IMG/VR virus record: IMGVR_UViG_3300034684_000096
Span: 56,005 to 120,004 of that record
DNA length: 64,000 nucleotides
From: a virus
Strand: one strand, 5' to 3'
In this document: positions 21,986-28,946 of the stretch, one piece after another
How positions within the stretch are numbered: the first letter of the stretch is position 1
Layout: every line of letters begins with the position of its first letter
Position numbers and translations under genes: made by a program
Notes under the pieces: generated by a model
Database searches by the model: none
Seen by the model: only the letters and a program-made list of their open reading frames with translations
Told to the model about the DNA's origin: nothing

Positions 21986-22014
21986 ATACTAGCATAAAAT
22001 AGAAAAATAGTCAA
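21986..22014 (-). promoter_or_regulatory. sigma70-type promoter
   Basis: TTGACT-17-TAGTAT, leftward, behind the stop of the phosphoesterase gene. Confidence 0.7.
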
Positions 22015-22020
22015 GTACTT

Positions 22021-22590
22021 TTACAATATTATTTTTCTATTTTCTCTCTGTGCTTTTACTTCCAAGTAATCCCAGTTGTCAATGCCTTGGAGTTTTTCAA
22101 TAACTTGCTCACTACTAATTGGTTTATAATCCCAGAATTCACAGTTGACATTAAGTTGTCTTCCATCTTTAATAATATCCGGGGTACCTTTATGAATATG
22201 CCCATATAAGTTAATACTATTGTAATGAGAACAGTCCCACACTTTTAGAGGATAATGGCAGAGGAAGAATTTATGATTTAAATCTTTAACCATAAGATAC
22301 TCGTGATAAGGTATCTTACTGGTTCGTGCCATTCTCTGTACAAAACTTTTGTCATGGTTTCCATGTATCAAATGCAATTGTACTGCCTTTGGCTTATGTG
22401 CTAGTAGCTTTGCCATACCTTCTTGAGAGAAAGCAATGTCCCCTAGTACGTATAAATCACTTCCTTTTGGAATATCGTATATTCTATCCAACACCCAGTC
22501 ATCATACTCAGCAACAGTTTTTACAGACACATCCCTATGCTTTAATATAGAAAGATGACCTAAGTGCAGGTCACTCGTGAAGTACTTCAT
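22021..22590 (-). CDS. calcineurin-like metallophosphoesterase (189 aa)
   Basis: Two-metal phosphoesterase. All motifs are present: SDLHLGH (residues 5-11), VLGDIAFS, HGNHD, LCHYPL and YGHIHKG. Short phage members of this family often act on phosphodiesters or nucleotides; the substrate is unknown. Start at MKYFTSD behind AAGGAGGCTAAGG. Confidence 0.9.
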   Translation of the reverse strand: MKYFTSDLHLGHLSILKHRDVSVKTVAEYDDWVLDRIYDIPKGSDLYVLGDIAFSQEGMAKLLAHKPKAVQLHLIHGNHDKSFVQRMARTSKIPYHEYLMVKDLNHKFFLCHYPLKVWDCSHYNSINLYGHIHKGTPDIIKDGRQLNVNCEFWDYKPISSEQVIEKLQGIDNWDYLEVKAQRENRKIIL

Positions 22591-22738
22591 CCTTAGCCTC
22601 CTTATAACATTCAGGGGGTTCCATAAATTGAAATAACCAGACTCCTTCTGGGATATCTTCTGGTACTCTCCTAAAGCAATTCTCTCCATCTATACATGAT
22701 TCCCAAAATGGACAAAAGGTCATATCTCTATATATCAT
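22571..22738 (-). CDS. small cysteine-rich protein (55 aa)
   Basis: MIYRDMTFCPFWESCIDGEN begins a protein with four cysteines (CPFWESC, ENC, PEC) that may bind zinc. It overlaps both neighbours (20 and 11 bases), and GGAAATGCTA precedes the ATG. Confidence 0.55.
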   Translation of the reverse strand: MIYRDMTFCPFWESCIDGENCFRRVPEDIPEGVWLFQFMEPPECYKEAKDEVLHE

Positions 22739-23549
22739 TAGCATTTCCTTTTAGTAGTTCTTTAAACTGTTCTAATTCTTTAACCATAGAATCAACTTTT
22801 TCAATAACACCATGCTCTGGATGTTCATTTCTTTCAAACCAGTCAGATAGTGTTTTTCTTGAAGGAGTATTCTCCTCTAATATATTATGTACTAACTGAT
22901 AATGATGAAGACCAAATACATCATATACCTTTTTAAAGAAAGTATCAATATCGTTTGCTTGTTCTTCTAATCGTTTCTTAGTACGTACTATATCTTCTTT
23001 ATCATATTCAAGTTGTCTCAATTCATGCTGTAGATTCTGAGCCACATATTTACCAATAGCACTAAAGGTCGCTTTCCCTTCTTTGTACGCAGTAAAATCA
23101 TTAAGCTTCTTTACTCTTCTCATTAACTCATAGTCTGAATCAGATAACATCTTATCTTTATTCTTCAATCTATTGACAATAAGTGCTCTCCAGAAACCTT
23201 CTGGTATCTCTACTTCCCGTACCGGTGCTTTTATCTTTGTCAGCAACCTTTTCTCTGTGGCTAGTATAAAACCAAAGCCCTCTGGTAGCTCACCATCTTT
23301 TACTACACCTTTAGGAGCTACCAGATACATTTGATTGCAGTAAGGCATATACTCTTGCATCTTAGTGTCATGAAGAAAATCAGCACGTGATACTTTTACT
23401 TCATACGCAGTAACAAGACTCTTGGTATATGAAGGTTTCATAGCCCACGCATCCATTCTTCTTTGTCCAGAGTTTATAGCGACTTCTGAGAAGAAGGCAT
23501 CGTCTTTATGTCTTGTCTCTAACATACTAATAATATCTACTGCTTTCAT
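22728..23549 (-). CDS. MmcB-like putative PD-(D/E)XK nuclease (273 aa)
   Basis: The N-terminal domain has RRMDAWAMKPSYTKSLVTAYEVKVSRADFLHD (read as R.D.WAM, AYEVKVSR), close to the MmcB / DNA-repair-associated family; the E-V-K of AYEVK fits the PD-(D/E)XK core. A C-terminal coiled-coil of about 100 residues is added. Likely acts on DNA; specificity unknown. Confidence 0.6.
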   Translation of the reverse strand: MKAVDIISMLETRHKDDAFFSEVAINSGQRRMDAWAMKPSYTKSLVTAYEVKVSRADFLHDTKMQEYMPYCNQMYLVAPKGVVKDGELPEGFGFILATEKRLLTKIKAPVREVEIPEGFWRALIVNRLKNKDKMLSDSDYELMRRVKKLNDFTAYKEGKATFSAIGKYVAQNLQHELRQLEYDKEDIVRTKKRLEEQANDIDTFFKKVYDVFGLHHYQLVHNILEENTPSRKTLSDWFERNEHPEHGVIEKVDSMVKELEQFKELLKGNANDI

Positions 23550-23559
23550 TACTACTTCC

Positions 23560-23730
23560 TTATTTCAATACTGGTCCACGTAATTCAAGAAATTCTCCGT
23601 CATAGAAAAAGCTTCTTAGTTCTGTTGGGATACCGAACCCCTCTTCATCCCCATAACCATACCCAAGCACATATACACTAGCTTCTTCATCCAACCCACT
23701 TAAAATACTTATTAATTCTTTTACTAACAT
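23560..23730 (-). CDS. very small phage protein (56 aa)
   Basis: MLVKELISILSGLDEEASVY, related to the 63-residue protein at 17625. It overlaps the upstream stop by seven bases with GGAAGT before the ATG. Function unknown. Confidence 0.55.
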   Translation of the reverse strand: MLVKELISILSGLDEEASVYVLGYGYGDEEGFGIPTELRSFFYDGEFLELRGPVLK

Positions 23731-24056
23731 ACTTCCTCACTTTTTTCTTCTAAAAAATCTCCGTCTGCTGTCTTTACTGTTTGATGTAACAAATCAGCAA
23801 ACATGTCTACTAACTCTTCATCTTTTTGAAGTTCTGTTCTATTCAATTGTCTAAAAATCCAATGTACTAGCTCATGCAAGAATACATGTTCTAATTGTTC
23901 ATGAGTCATCTTAAACGTTGCGGTATTCGGGGCAATAAAGATTTTGTTTCTCCGATAATTAGCCATTCCCATTGCATCACTATCCAACATCATATCTGCA
24001 TTGTATTCTAATTCAATAGTCGTTCCCATTAACTCAAACTTCTTAGGTATTTTCAC
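23724..24056 (-). CDS. SprT/ImmA-like zinc metallopeptidase (110 aa)
   Basis: VFLHELVHWIF (about residues 57-67) gives the HExxH zinc site; an acidic residue further on (EELVDMFADLL) can complete it. Small phage metallopeptidases of this kind are often found near regulators; the target is unknown. Confidence 0.75.
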   Translation of the reverse strand: MKIPKKFELMGTTIELEYNADMMLDSDAMGMANYRRNKIFIAPNTATFKMTHEQLEHVFLHELVHWIFRQLNRTELQKDEELVDMFADLLHQTVKTADGDFLEEKSEEVC

Positions 24057-24333
24057 TATTTTTCTCCAATTTAGGTAATTTTTTTAACAATTCCATCACT
24101 ATATATATTGCTTCATCAAAGGTGTTACACACTCCCGATTCAACAATTATAAAATTAATTCTCCCAATATGCCCTACGTTAACTACATTATGTATTGGAT
24201 GCTTCTTAATAGACCAATACACTTCACCTAGTACTTTGTACATCTCTATTAAGTAGCCCTTTCGTATTGCCCTAACATACTCATCTCCGTTAAATTTCTT
24301 TCGTCCCAATGGAGCAATGTCAATCTCAGCCAT
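24043..24333 (-). CDS. hypothetical protein (96 aa)
   Basis: Not recognised. Start at MAEIDIAP behind CAAGGAGTACATC. It overlaps the 3' end of the upstream gene by 85 bases in another frame, unusually much for this genome. Confidence 0.6.
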   Translation of the reverse strand: MAEIDIAPLGRKKFNGDEYVRAIRKGYLIEMYKVLGEVYWSIKKHPIHNVVNVGHIGRINFIIVESGVCNTFDEAIYIVMELLKKLPKLEKNSENT

Positions 24334-24863
24334 GATGTACTCCTTGCATGTATACATAATTCATCAAATAAAGGAAGCCATTCTTGAATATCCTTTTCTG
24401 TTTCTGGGTGAAAAATCATACTGTTTTTATGTTTACGATAATAGACTGATGTACTCATTTCACGGTATAAAAGAGTTTCCACTGTTAAATTAAGCAACAC
24501 CTTGAACAGCATATAAGTAGGTATCTTTATTGGCTCAATACCATCTTTGTTTACTAACATCCAATACTGCCACCGATAATCTTCAAAATGTTGTAATTCC
24601 AACATAGCGTACTCATGCTCATCTTTGCTATACGCATTCCCTAGAGTATTCCTATCATATAGTACAGAAGAGTACTCCCTAGAGAAATTAAAGTAGTCAT
24701 ATATTTTAATCTTACTCTTAACTCTGCTTGCCTCTTCTTCTGATAGTGTACTTAAGTATGTTTTCACTTTCGGAAAAGTCTGCAATCTTATTAATAAATG
24801 TTTATATACCTTTTGTCGTAAAGCAAATATTGAGTAATAGTTAGTCTTCTTCTGGTACTTCAT
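24249..24863 (-). CDS. hypothetical protein (204 aa)
   Basis: Not recognised. Helical with many aromatic residues. The last 28 codons lie over the start of the next gene; a recent frameshift that lengthened this protein is possible. Confidence 0.6.
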   Translation of the reverse strand: MKYQKKTNYYSIFALRQKVYKHLLIRLQTFPKVKTYLSTLSEEEASRVKSKIKIYDYFNFSREYSSVLYDRNTLGNAYSKDEHEYAMLELQHFEDYRWQYWMLVNKDGIEPIKIPTYMLFKVLLNLTVETLLYREMSTSVYYRKHKNSMIFHPETEKDIQEWLPLFDELCIHARSTSWLRLTLLHWDERNLTEMSMLGQYERAT

Positions 24864-25102
24864 ACAACTTCTAACCTGTCACCTATGCCTAAAATTCTTA
24901 CATCTAATGCACAAGTTCCAGAAAAGTAGTCACCTGTACCATCAGGAACTAAGAAGTACTTTCCTAACTCCTCATTATATGTACAAAGAACTAATCTTCC
25001 CTCATGAGGGGTAGTGTGGTCAACGACTTCTGCAATATCTCCTAATTCTAGTGTATGCATTTCAACAACAGGAGCTTCATTTCTTACTAACTTCAATTTC
25101 AT
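24860..25102 (-). CDS. hypothetical protein (80 aa)
   Basis: Not recognised. A beta-rich small protein (EVVDHTTPHEGRLVLCTYNE). Four-base overlap with the next gene. Confidence 0.6.
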   Translation of the reverse strand: MKLKLVRNEAPVVEMHTLELGDIAEVVDHTTPHEGRLVLCTYNEELGKYFLVPDGTGDYFSGTCALDVRILGIGDRLEVV

Positions 25103-25111
25103 ACTGTTCTC

Positions 25112-25732
25112 CTAATATCTCTTGCCGTGCTTAAATTCTCTCGTAACGTTATACCTATGTTTTAGTTCTGCAAATTCAATAAGTTCAAAATCATACTCAT
25201 ACTTAGCGAGATACATAACAAGATAAATTACATCACACAGGTGTCCAGCAATATCATCAGTCTCTGCCATCCAAGCCACATATTTCTCCATAAGAAGCAG
25301 TATCTTTTTTGGATTAGTATAGGTTTTCTTACCTTTTTCATCATCCCAAACTAACCTACTTAATAATTCGGAGACATCATCAAGGTACTTTTGTAGTGTA
25401 GGTGTGTCTCTGTCATTCTCTAATTCATATCCATATAAATCTAGACATCTGATAAAGAAGTCTGTTAATTCCATTTCAAAAGTATCTTTTAAAAGAAATT
25501 CAAATAGAGTCGTCCAGCTTTCAGAACCTTCGTTGTAAGCATCAACCACTTTCTGTACATCGGCTTCCTTAGCGTGTAACCACTTACGGTCAGCTTCAAT
25601 CGCCTCAGATATTTCACAGTTAAGAAGTAGCAAGGAGTTAATCAGGTCAAAATCTAAGTAAAACCCCTTAGTAACGGCATTTTTATGAAATATTTCCACG
25701 TAATCATCTAAGTCTTTTCCTATCGTCCCCAT
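25112..25732 (-). CDS. MazG-like nucleotide pyrophosphohydrolase (206 aa)
   Basis: All-alpha NTP pyrophosphatase. LLLLNCEISEAIEADRKW carries the ExxE metal motif, EMELTDFFIRCLDLYGYE the second acidic motif (E-x2-D), and the end KHRYNVTREFKHGKRY is the usual substrate-side signature. Probably hydrolyses (d)NTPs, as a house-cleaning or nucleotide-shaping enzyme during infection. Neighbouring genes agree with nucleotide metabolism. Confidence 0.85.
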   Translation of the reverse strand: MGTIGKDLDDYVEIFHKNAVTKGFYLDFDLINSLLLLNCEISEAIEADRKWLHAKEADVQKVVDAYNEGSESWTTLFEFLLKDTFEMELTDFFIRCLDLYGYELENDRDTPTLQKYLDDVSELLSRLVWDDEKGKKTYTNPKKILLLMEKYVAWMAETDDIAGHLCDVIYLVMYLAKYEYDFELIEFAELKHRYNVTREFKHGKRY

Positions 25733-26106
25733 TTTTCCCTCTTTTCATCTGAAATCTGTTCCACAAAATCTGGGTAGGTAAGCAGTTTGTCAAGGTATTC
25801 GTCAAATGGAATATCTTTCTTATTTTCCCTGTCCCAGATAAGAAATAGTACATCACAAGCCAAATGTGCTAAATGTGACTCACCTGATTCCTTATCAAAC
25901 TCTTCTCCATCATTGAAGTACTGTTTCCAATGACGAATAATTGCATCTGCATATGCTGCTTTATGAGGAACATACTTCCAATTATTTTTACAATATTTCG
26001 TAGTAGCACCATAATTTAACACATCTATGACGGGCAGTAAGGCATCCATAGGAAGTAAACTCCATCTAGCCTTATCTTTATATTCCTTTACACCATTATC
26101 ATCCAT
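25720..26106 (-). CDS. dATP/dGTP diphosphohydrolase-domain (DUF5664-like) protein (128 aa)
   Basis: KARWSLLPMDALLPVIDVLNYGATKY-type start (residues 12-37), HWKQYFNDGEEFDKESGESH and LAHLACDVLFLIWD match the phage family annotated as dATP/dGTP diphosphohydrolase N-terminal domain. Directly beside the MazG-like gene, so it may act on the same dNTP pool. Confidence 0.8.
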   Translation of the reverse strand: MDDNGVKEYKDKARWSLLPMDALLPVIDVLNYGATTKYCKNNWKYVPHKAAYADAIIRHWKQYFNDGEEFDKESGESHLAHLACDVLFLIWDRENKKDIPFDEYLDKLLTYPDFVEQISDEKREKWGR

Positions 26107-26107
26107 T

Positions 26108-26551
26108 CTATCTTTCCCTCCGATACTCTAAGTCAAACCAGTCACAATACATATCACGATATTCCACAGGAAGATGCTCTGGGTATTTAACCTCAGGTAA
26201 AGGCTCATATTTAACAAAAGGTTTCTTTACCATAACTACCAAATCATCCGGTATAGATGAATCTTCTATTGGCAATAGATTAAACCACAGCTCATAATAC
26301 AAATGCTGTTGTATCCACTGTACATTGTTAGGACTTAAACGTATACTACTGATATCATATGCATACCCTTCATTAGGTGTGCTCATATAGGTAAACTCAA
26401 ATAATCTATCACACCACTCTAAATACATCTCAAGATTTTTGTTAAAATTAGAAGCATGTGGTCTAAATCTAGTACGAAACACAAACTTAAAAGGTAATTC
26501 TATCTTTTTATCAAAATCCTTAATAAAAACTATCTCAGGGCTTGTATACAT
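26108..26551 (-). CDS. hypothetical protein (147 aa)
   Basis: Not recognised. Aromatic-rich (YYELWFNLLPIED, MYCDWFDLEYRRER). Operon member. Confidence 0.6.
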   Translation of the reverse strand: MYTSPEIVFIKDFDKKIELPFKFVFRTRFRPHASNFNKNLEMYLEWCDRLFEFTYMSTPNEGYAYDISSIRLSPNNVQWIQQHLYYELWFNLLPIEDSSIPDDLVVMVKKPFVKYEPLPEVKYPEHLPVEYRDMYCDWFDLEYRRER

Positions 26552-26792
26552 CCAAAAACCTCTCTTCTAGACTACGTGCCAAGTGAGTGTTACAGGCTTC
26601 AATTACTTCTTCCACTGAAACACCAGTATACAGCTTCTCTGTCTCATACTTGAACTCAGTAGAGGTATCCACAAACTGACAAGTCCATATACCGTTTTTG
26701 TATTGTGCAATATAATGACCATACACACCTTGTGATGCCAAAATATCCATATCCTCGCTATAATCAAACACCAATGGTCTTATTGTATACAT
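26535..26792 (-). CDS. hypothetical protein (85 aa)
   Basis: Not recognised. Start at MYTIRPL, overlapping the upstream TAA by one base. Compact alpha/beta appearance. Confidence 0.6.
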   Translation of the reverse strand: MYTIRPLVFDYSEDMDILASQGVYGHYIAQYKNGIWTCQFVDTSTEFKYETEKLYTGVSVEEVIEACNTHLARSLEERFLDVYKP

Positions 26793-27100
26793 TATCCAAA
26801 CATCCCCGCTATTCTTTTCCAAAACCCATATCCTTCATAGGTACTACTCCAATCAAATAACTCACTCAATAAAGCATCGTCCTTGATATATGTATAAATA
26901 AGTTCTGGTCCGTGCTGTGAAATACCGTGCATTACTGCAACAGTCCAAACAATATCTAACCCTATTTCCTGCAAATTCTTCTTCAATGTACAGTTAGGAG
27001 TGTTTTCTGTGATAGAGTTTACCAACGGTGCATAAAATGAGTTCTTATCCATCATCTTTGTCAATGTGTATTCAAAATCAGTATCTGTGTATTTCTTCAT
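26792..27100 (-). CDS. hypothetical protein (102 aa)
   Basis: Not recognised. A helical protein without motifs; overlaps the upstream gene by four bases. Confidence 0.6.
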   Translation of the reverse strand: MKKYTDTDFEYTLTKMMDKNSFYAPLVNSITENTPNCTLKKNLQEIGLDIVWTVAVMHGISQHGPELIYTYIKDDALLSELFDWSSTYEGYGFWKRIAGMFG

Positions 27101-27330
27101 GCTTGCTCCTGCTCCTCTGGTGACTTACTAAATAAAAGAAACAAAAATACTATAATAAATAAAATTGCTCCCGTTCCTGCAAGTAGAATTGTTGGGGCTA
27201 AAACGTATAACCATGTCCAATTAATTACATCAAGCAGTTTTAAGATAACAAATGGCAATTGTAAGAGAAGATAATTCAACACCTTCAATTGCCATGCTAC
27301 TGAGTTTACCTGTACTATTAGTTGTTCCAT
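27097..27330 (-). CDS. Fragile-X-F-like small transmembrane protein (77 aa)
   Basis: VILKLLDVINWTWLYVLAPTILL (about residues 28-50) is the signature of small phage membrane proteins annotated as transmembrane Fragile-X-F. Two hydrophobic helices and a charged end. A paralogue is at 30736-30948. Role unknown. Confidence 0.7.
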   Translation of the reverse strand: MEQLIVQVNSVAWQLKVLNYLLLQLPFVILKLLDVINWTWLYVLAPTILLAGTGAILFIIVFLFLLFSKSPEEQEQA

Positions 27331-27731
27331 TAATCACTCTCCAGTACTAATGTGTTTTCCTCTAACTCTTCATCAACAGTAATCCACGGTTTGTAAAAGT
27401 CTGTGTTTAATAACTTATCCTTAAAATACTCAAACACATTACTCGCCATGTTAATTTTTGAGGCTTCCGGGAACTCTTCTTTAATGCTTTCAAGAAACTG
27501 ATTATATTTTATAGCATTCTCTTTTACAATATCCTTCCAACACTTAGTCTTTCTTACTATTCCTGCATAAGAAGTCATTCCCAGCTCTTCTGGGTTAAAC
27601 TCTAATGTGAATGGATATTCTGGTGATATCATTTCTTCTACTTCTGTGTCTTCTTCAGTTACCTTTAGTGGTAAATCCAATACCTGCTTATCAATAGTTA
27701 TTTTGTAATCATCTACTTCATCGTTGTTCAT
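27330..27731 (-). CDS. acidic hypothetical protein (133 aa)
   Basis: Not recognised. Strongly acidic at both ends (DTEVEEMISPEYP, ELEENTLVLESD), which may mimic DNA or bind basic partners; inference only. Confidence 0.6.
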   Translation of the reverse strand: MNNDEVDDYKITIDKQVLDLPLKVTEEDTEVEEMISPEYPFTLEFNPEELGMTSYAGIVRKTKCWKDIVKENAIKYNQFLESIKEEFPEASKINMASNVFEYFKDKLLNTDFYKPWITVDEELEENTLVLESD

Positions 27732-27831
27732 CTATATCTTCCTCTTCATCTTCGTCATAAGCCAAACACATAAGAGTATGTGCTTCTTCATCATAATCAT
27801 CATCTTCATCAATATATTCAGAAAGCCTCAA
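27718..27831 (-). CDS. very acidic 37-residue peptide, TTG start
   Basis: MRLSEYIDEDDDYDEEAHTL begins a peptide with nearly half Asp/Glu. AGGAGAG is five bases before the TTG, and it overlaps the next gene's start. Plausible but short. Confidence 0.45.
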   Translation of the reverse strand: MRLSEYIDEDDDYDEEAHTLMCLAYDEDEEEDIDEQR

Positions 27832-27859
27832 ATTACACTCTCCTATGTGTTAAATGCTA

Positions 27860-27943
27860 TACTCAGGGAGGGACTTGAACCCTCACATCCGAAGACACTA
27901 GCTCCTTAAACTAGCGTGTTTACCAATATTACACCACTTGGCA
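27860..27943 (-). tRNA. tRNA-Leu (anticodon AAG), probably defective
   Basis: D arm GTG/CAC, anticodon stem CTAGT/GCTAG with loop TTAAGGA (AAG), long variable arm and T arm GAGGG-TTCAAGT-CCCTC are good. But the acceptor strands TGCCAAG and CCTGAGT pair at only about three of seven positions. It looks like a hybrid of two tRNA genes and is likely not charged. Confidence 0.6.
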
Positions 27944-27946
27944 ATT

Positions 27947-28020
27947 TAGCTAGGGAGGAACTCGAATCCTCATTCATCGAATTTTAAGTCCGATTGCGTT
28001 ACCATTTAGCATACCTAGCC
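27947..28020 (-). tRNA. tRNA with UAA anticodon (Leu codon UUA) but short variable loop
   Basis: Acceptor GGCTAGG/CCTAGCT, D stem TGC/GCA, anticodon stem TCGGA/TTCGA with loop CTTAAAA, variable loop of five bases, T arm GAGGA-TTCGAGT-TCCTC. The anticodon reads UUA, yet bacterial tRNA-Leu has a long variable arm, so the amino acid actually attached is uncertain. Confidence 0.75.
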
Positions 28021-28028
28021 ATATATCT

Positions 28029-28781
28029 TTATAACTTAATTCCGAGACTTTTAAGGTCTTCTTTTTCTAAAATTATAATCTTTCTATTAGGATTATAATT
28101 TAAAACTGCTTCCATCTTTCTCCTATCATCAACTCTACCATCAGCAGTTTTCCAATAATATCCTTTAACCTCAACAAAAGAGTTAGAGTCTGGAAGATAG
28201 AAATCAGGATAATAATAATGAGTATAATCATCTTCAAAAAGCTTATATTTTAAATGTTTTTTCTTAGTTTTTTCCCAATTAATGTTATTCTCATTTAAAT
28301 ATATAGCATATTTGTACTCCCAACTTCCTTGAAGAGAAACTTCTCTATTCATATAAGGACTAAATAGTTTATACCATTTTGTTCTTACACAACCATTATT
28401 TCTTACTCCCATACTATTTGATATTTTTTGTTTTGTCTCTTTTGTATGCTTTCTTCCTAAAAAAGGTGGAGCAATCTTATTTTCTTTTATATTATTTGTA
28501 TAGGTTTTTCCTTGTTTTATTCTACTTTCTTTTTCTTTTTCTTTATTATTCTCTCTCCACTCTTCTGAAGCCATTCCAAAAGGTCCTTTTCTATCTTTAA
28601 AAGAATAACTCTTAGGATATTCTTTATGAGCTTTTTTAACCCCTTTTGAATTTTTTTGCTTATTAATTGGACATTTAGAAGGTGAGCTTTCACAAATTAA
28701 TTTTCCATTTTTTAATCTATATTTTGCTACATTTCCACATCCATAATAACACAGTTCTTCTGTTTCTATTTTTTCTAGCAT
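28029..28781 (-). CDS. NUMOD3 / PD-(D/E)XK putative homing endonuclease (250 aa)
   Basis: GRKHTKETKQKISNSM (about residues 112-127) is a NUMOD3 DNA-binding motif of homing nucleases; YYYPDFYLPDSNSFVEVKGYY (about 190-210) gives the PD-(D/E)XK catalytic D and E-V-K. The N-terminus has Cys pairs (CYYGCGN, KLICESSPSKC) like a zinc finger. It sits between tRNA genes and is very Lys/Asn-rich, unlike its neighbours, which suggests recent arrival. Confidence 0.8.
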   Translation of the reverse strand: MLEKIETEELCYYGCGNVAKYRLKNGKLICESSPSKCPINKQKNSKGVKKAHKEYPKSYSFKDRKGPFGMASEEWRENNKEKEKESRIKQGKTYTNNIKENKIAPPFLGRKHTKETKQKISNSMGVRNNGCVRTKWYKLFSPYMNREVSLQGSWEYKYAIYLNENNINWEKTKKKHLKYKLFEDDYTHYYYPDFYLPDSNSFVEVKGYYWKTADGRVDDRRKMEAVLNYNPNRKIIILEKEDLKSLGIKL

Positions 28782-28854
28782 ATTATAACCCTCTCATTAT
28801 TATAATAATTATAATATCTATAATAAGCCTATTCCACCACCTAAGCAAAATCAA

Positions 28855-28927
28855 TCAGAATGGTAGGACTCGAACCTACGACTTCCTGAATCCAAATCAG
28901 GCACGCTACCAACTGCGCCACACTCTG
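28855..28927 (-). tRNA. tRNA-Pro (TGG)
   Basis: Acceptor CAGAGTG/CATTCTG, D arm GCGC...GCG, anticodon arm CCTGA-TTTGGAT-TCAGG, T arm GTAGG-TTCGAGT-CCTAC, discriminator A. A normal cloverleaf. Confidence 0.9.
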
Positions 28928-28946
28928 AAGATGTGTTATACACACA

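Noticed and set aside
27947-28020. Ochre-suppressor tRNA
   Set aside because: The loop CTTAAAA gives anticodon UAA, which reads UUA; a suppressor would need UUA. The genes in the window end normally at all three stops.
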